Part shown: positions 4,968 to 5,017 of the stretch, one piece after another
Layout: each line of letters opens with the position of its first letter
Numbering within the stretch: the first letter of the stretch is position 1
Source of the DNA: an uncultured Eubacterium sp.
Lineage (GTDB): Bacteria > Bacillota > Clostridia > Oscillospirales > Acutalibacteraceae
NCBI GenBank assembly: GCA_910577215.1
Contig: CAJTMQ010000090.1
Location: 1 to 5,017 of the forward strand
DNA length: 5,017 nucleotides
Direction: 5' to 3'
The notes under the pieces: model-generated
The model's database searches: none
What the model saw: the letters and a program-made list of their open reading frames with translations, nothing else
What the model was told of the DNA's origin: nothing
Translations under genes and position numbers: made by a program

Positions 4968-5017
4968 ATGGTAGATTTAGAACCAGGTCAGACAAACGCC
5001 TGCTCAGCATTCAGGTA
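4968..5017 (+). CDS. Start of an unrecognised gene, truncated by the right window edge
   Basis: Only the first 16 residues are visible, MVDLEPGQTNACSAFR, and the frame is open to the edge. A strong promoter, a leader of about 70 nt and an AAAGGAGG ribosome site at good spacing make it very likely that a real, well-expressed gene begins here. The visible segment is too short to assign a family. It does not look like a signal peptide, as there is no basic N-terminus or hydrophobic core. An eight-codon frame (ATG 4948 to TAG 4974) overlaps its start codon. Confidence 0.7.
   Translation, partial: MVDLEPGQTNACSAFR

Overview
The window looks like a chromosomal segment of a low- to mid-GC Gram-positive anaerobe, most likely class Clostridia (Oscillospiraceae/Ruminococcaceae-like). 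The support is purine-rich GGAGG-type ribosome binding sites, short hairpin plus U-tract terminators, consensus TTGACA/TATAAT promoters, a DUF1292 protein, and a biotin-dependent carboxyltransferase/decarboxylase operon of the kind common in gut Clostridia. The taxonomic call is an inference from gene content and style, not from a marker gene.

Region 1 (1-3067) is the end of a tightly packed plus-strand operon. It holds a carboxyltransferase of the MmdA/12S type (its N-terminus lies off the left edge), a small Ala/Pro-linker biotin carrier with the EAMKM biotinylation site, and an OadA/5S-type carboxyltransferase without its own biotin domain. A strong intrinsic terminator closes the operon. 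Together the three proteins carry two carboxyl-transfer sites and one mobile biotin arm. This is the subunit set of a 12S-1.3S-5S transcarboxylase (methylmalonyl-CoA:pyruvate type), or of a decarboxylase whose sodium-pump subunit is encoded elsewhere. No membrane pump gene (OadB/MmdB) or OadG-like gene lies within the visible part.

Region 2 (3068-4211) is a single-gene unit. A consensus promoter starts on the tail of the previous terminator and drives an extended-SDR/NAD(P)-binding epimerase-like protein. The gene ends at a hairpin shared with the convergent minus-strand unit.

Region 3 (4184-4804, minus strand) carries a consensus promoter, a very acidic DUF1292 protein, and a roughly 188-nt stretch that folds by eye into one long rod with a closing stem, a large central bubble holding a small 3'-side hairpin, and an upper stem. 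I interpret this as a probable 6S RNA (ssrS). The shared terminator hairpin follows it.

Region 4 (4805-5017) is an AT-rich divergent regulatory region. It has a near-perfect plus-strand promoter, a 13-bp palindrome over the predicted transcription start, and a strong ribosome binding site. After these come the first 16 codons of a gene that runs off the right edge and that I do not recognise.

Nothing in the window shows mobile elements, CRISPR, tRNA or rRNA. The least ordinary items are the probable 6S RNA, the pump-less transcarboxylase-like gene trio with a divergent carboxyltransferase, and the SDR with an altered catalytic motif.
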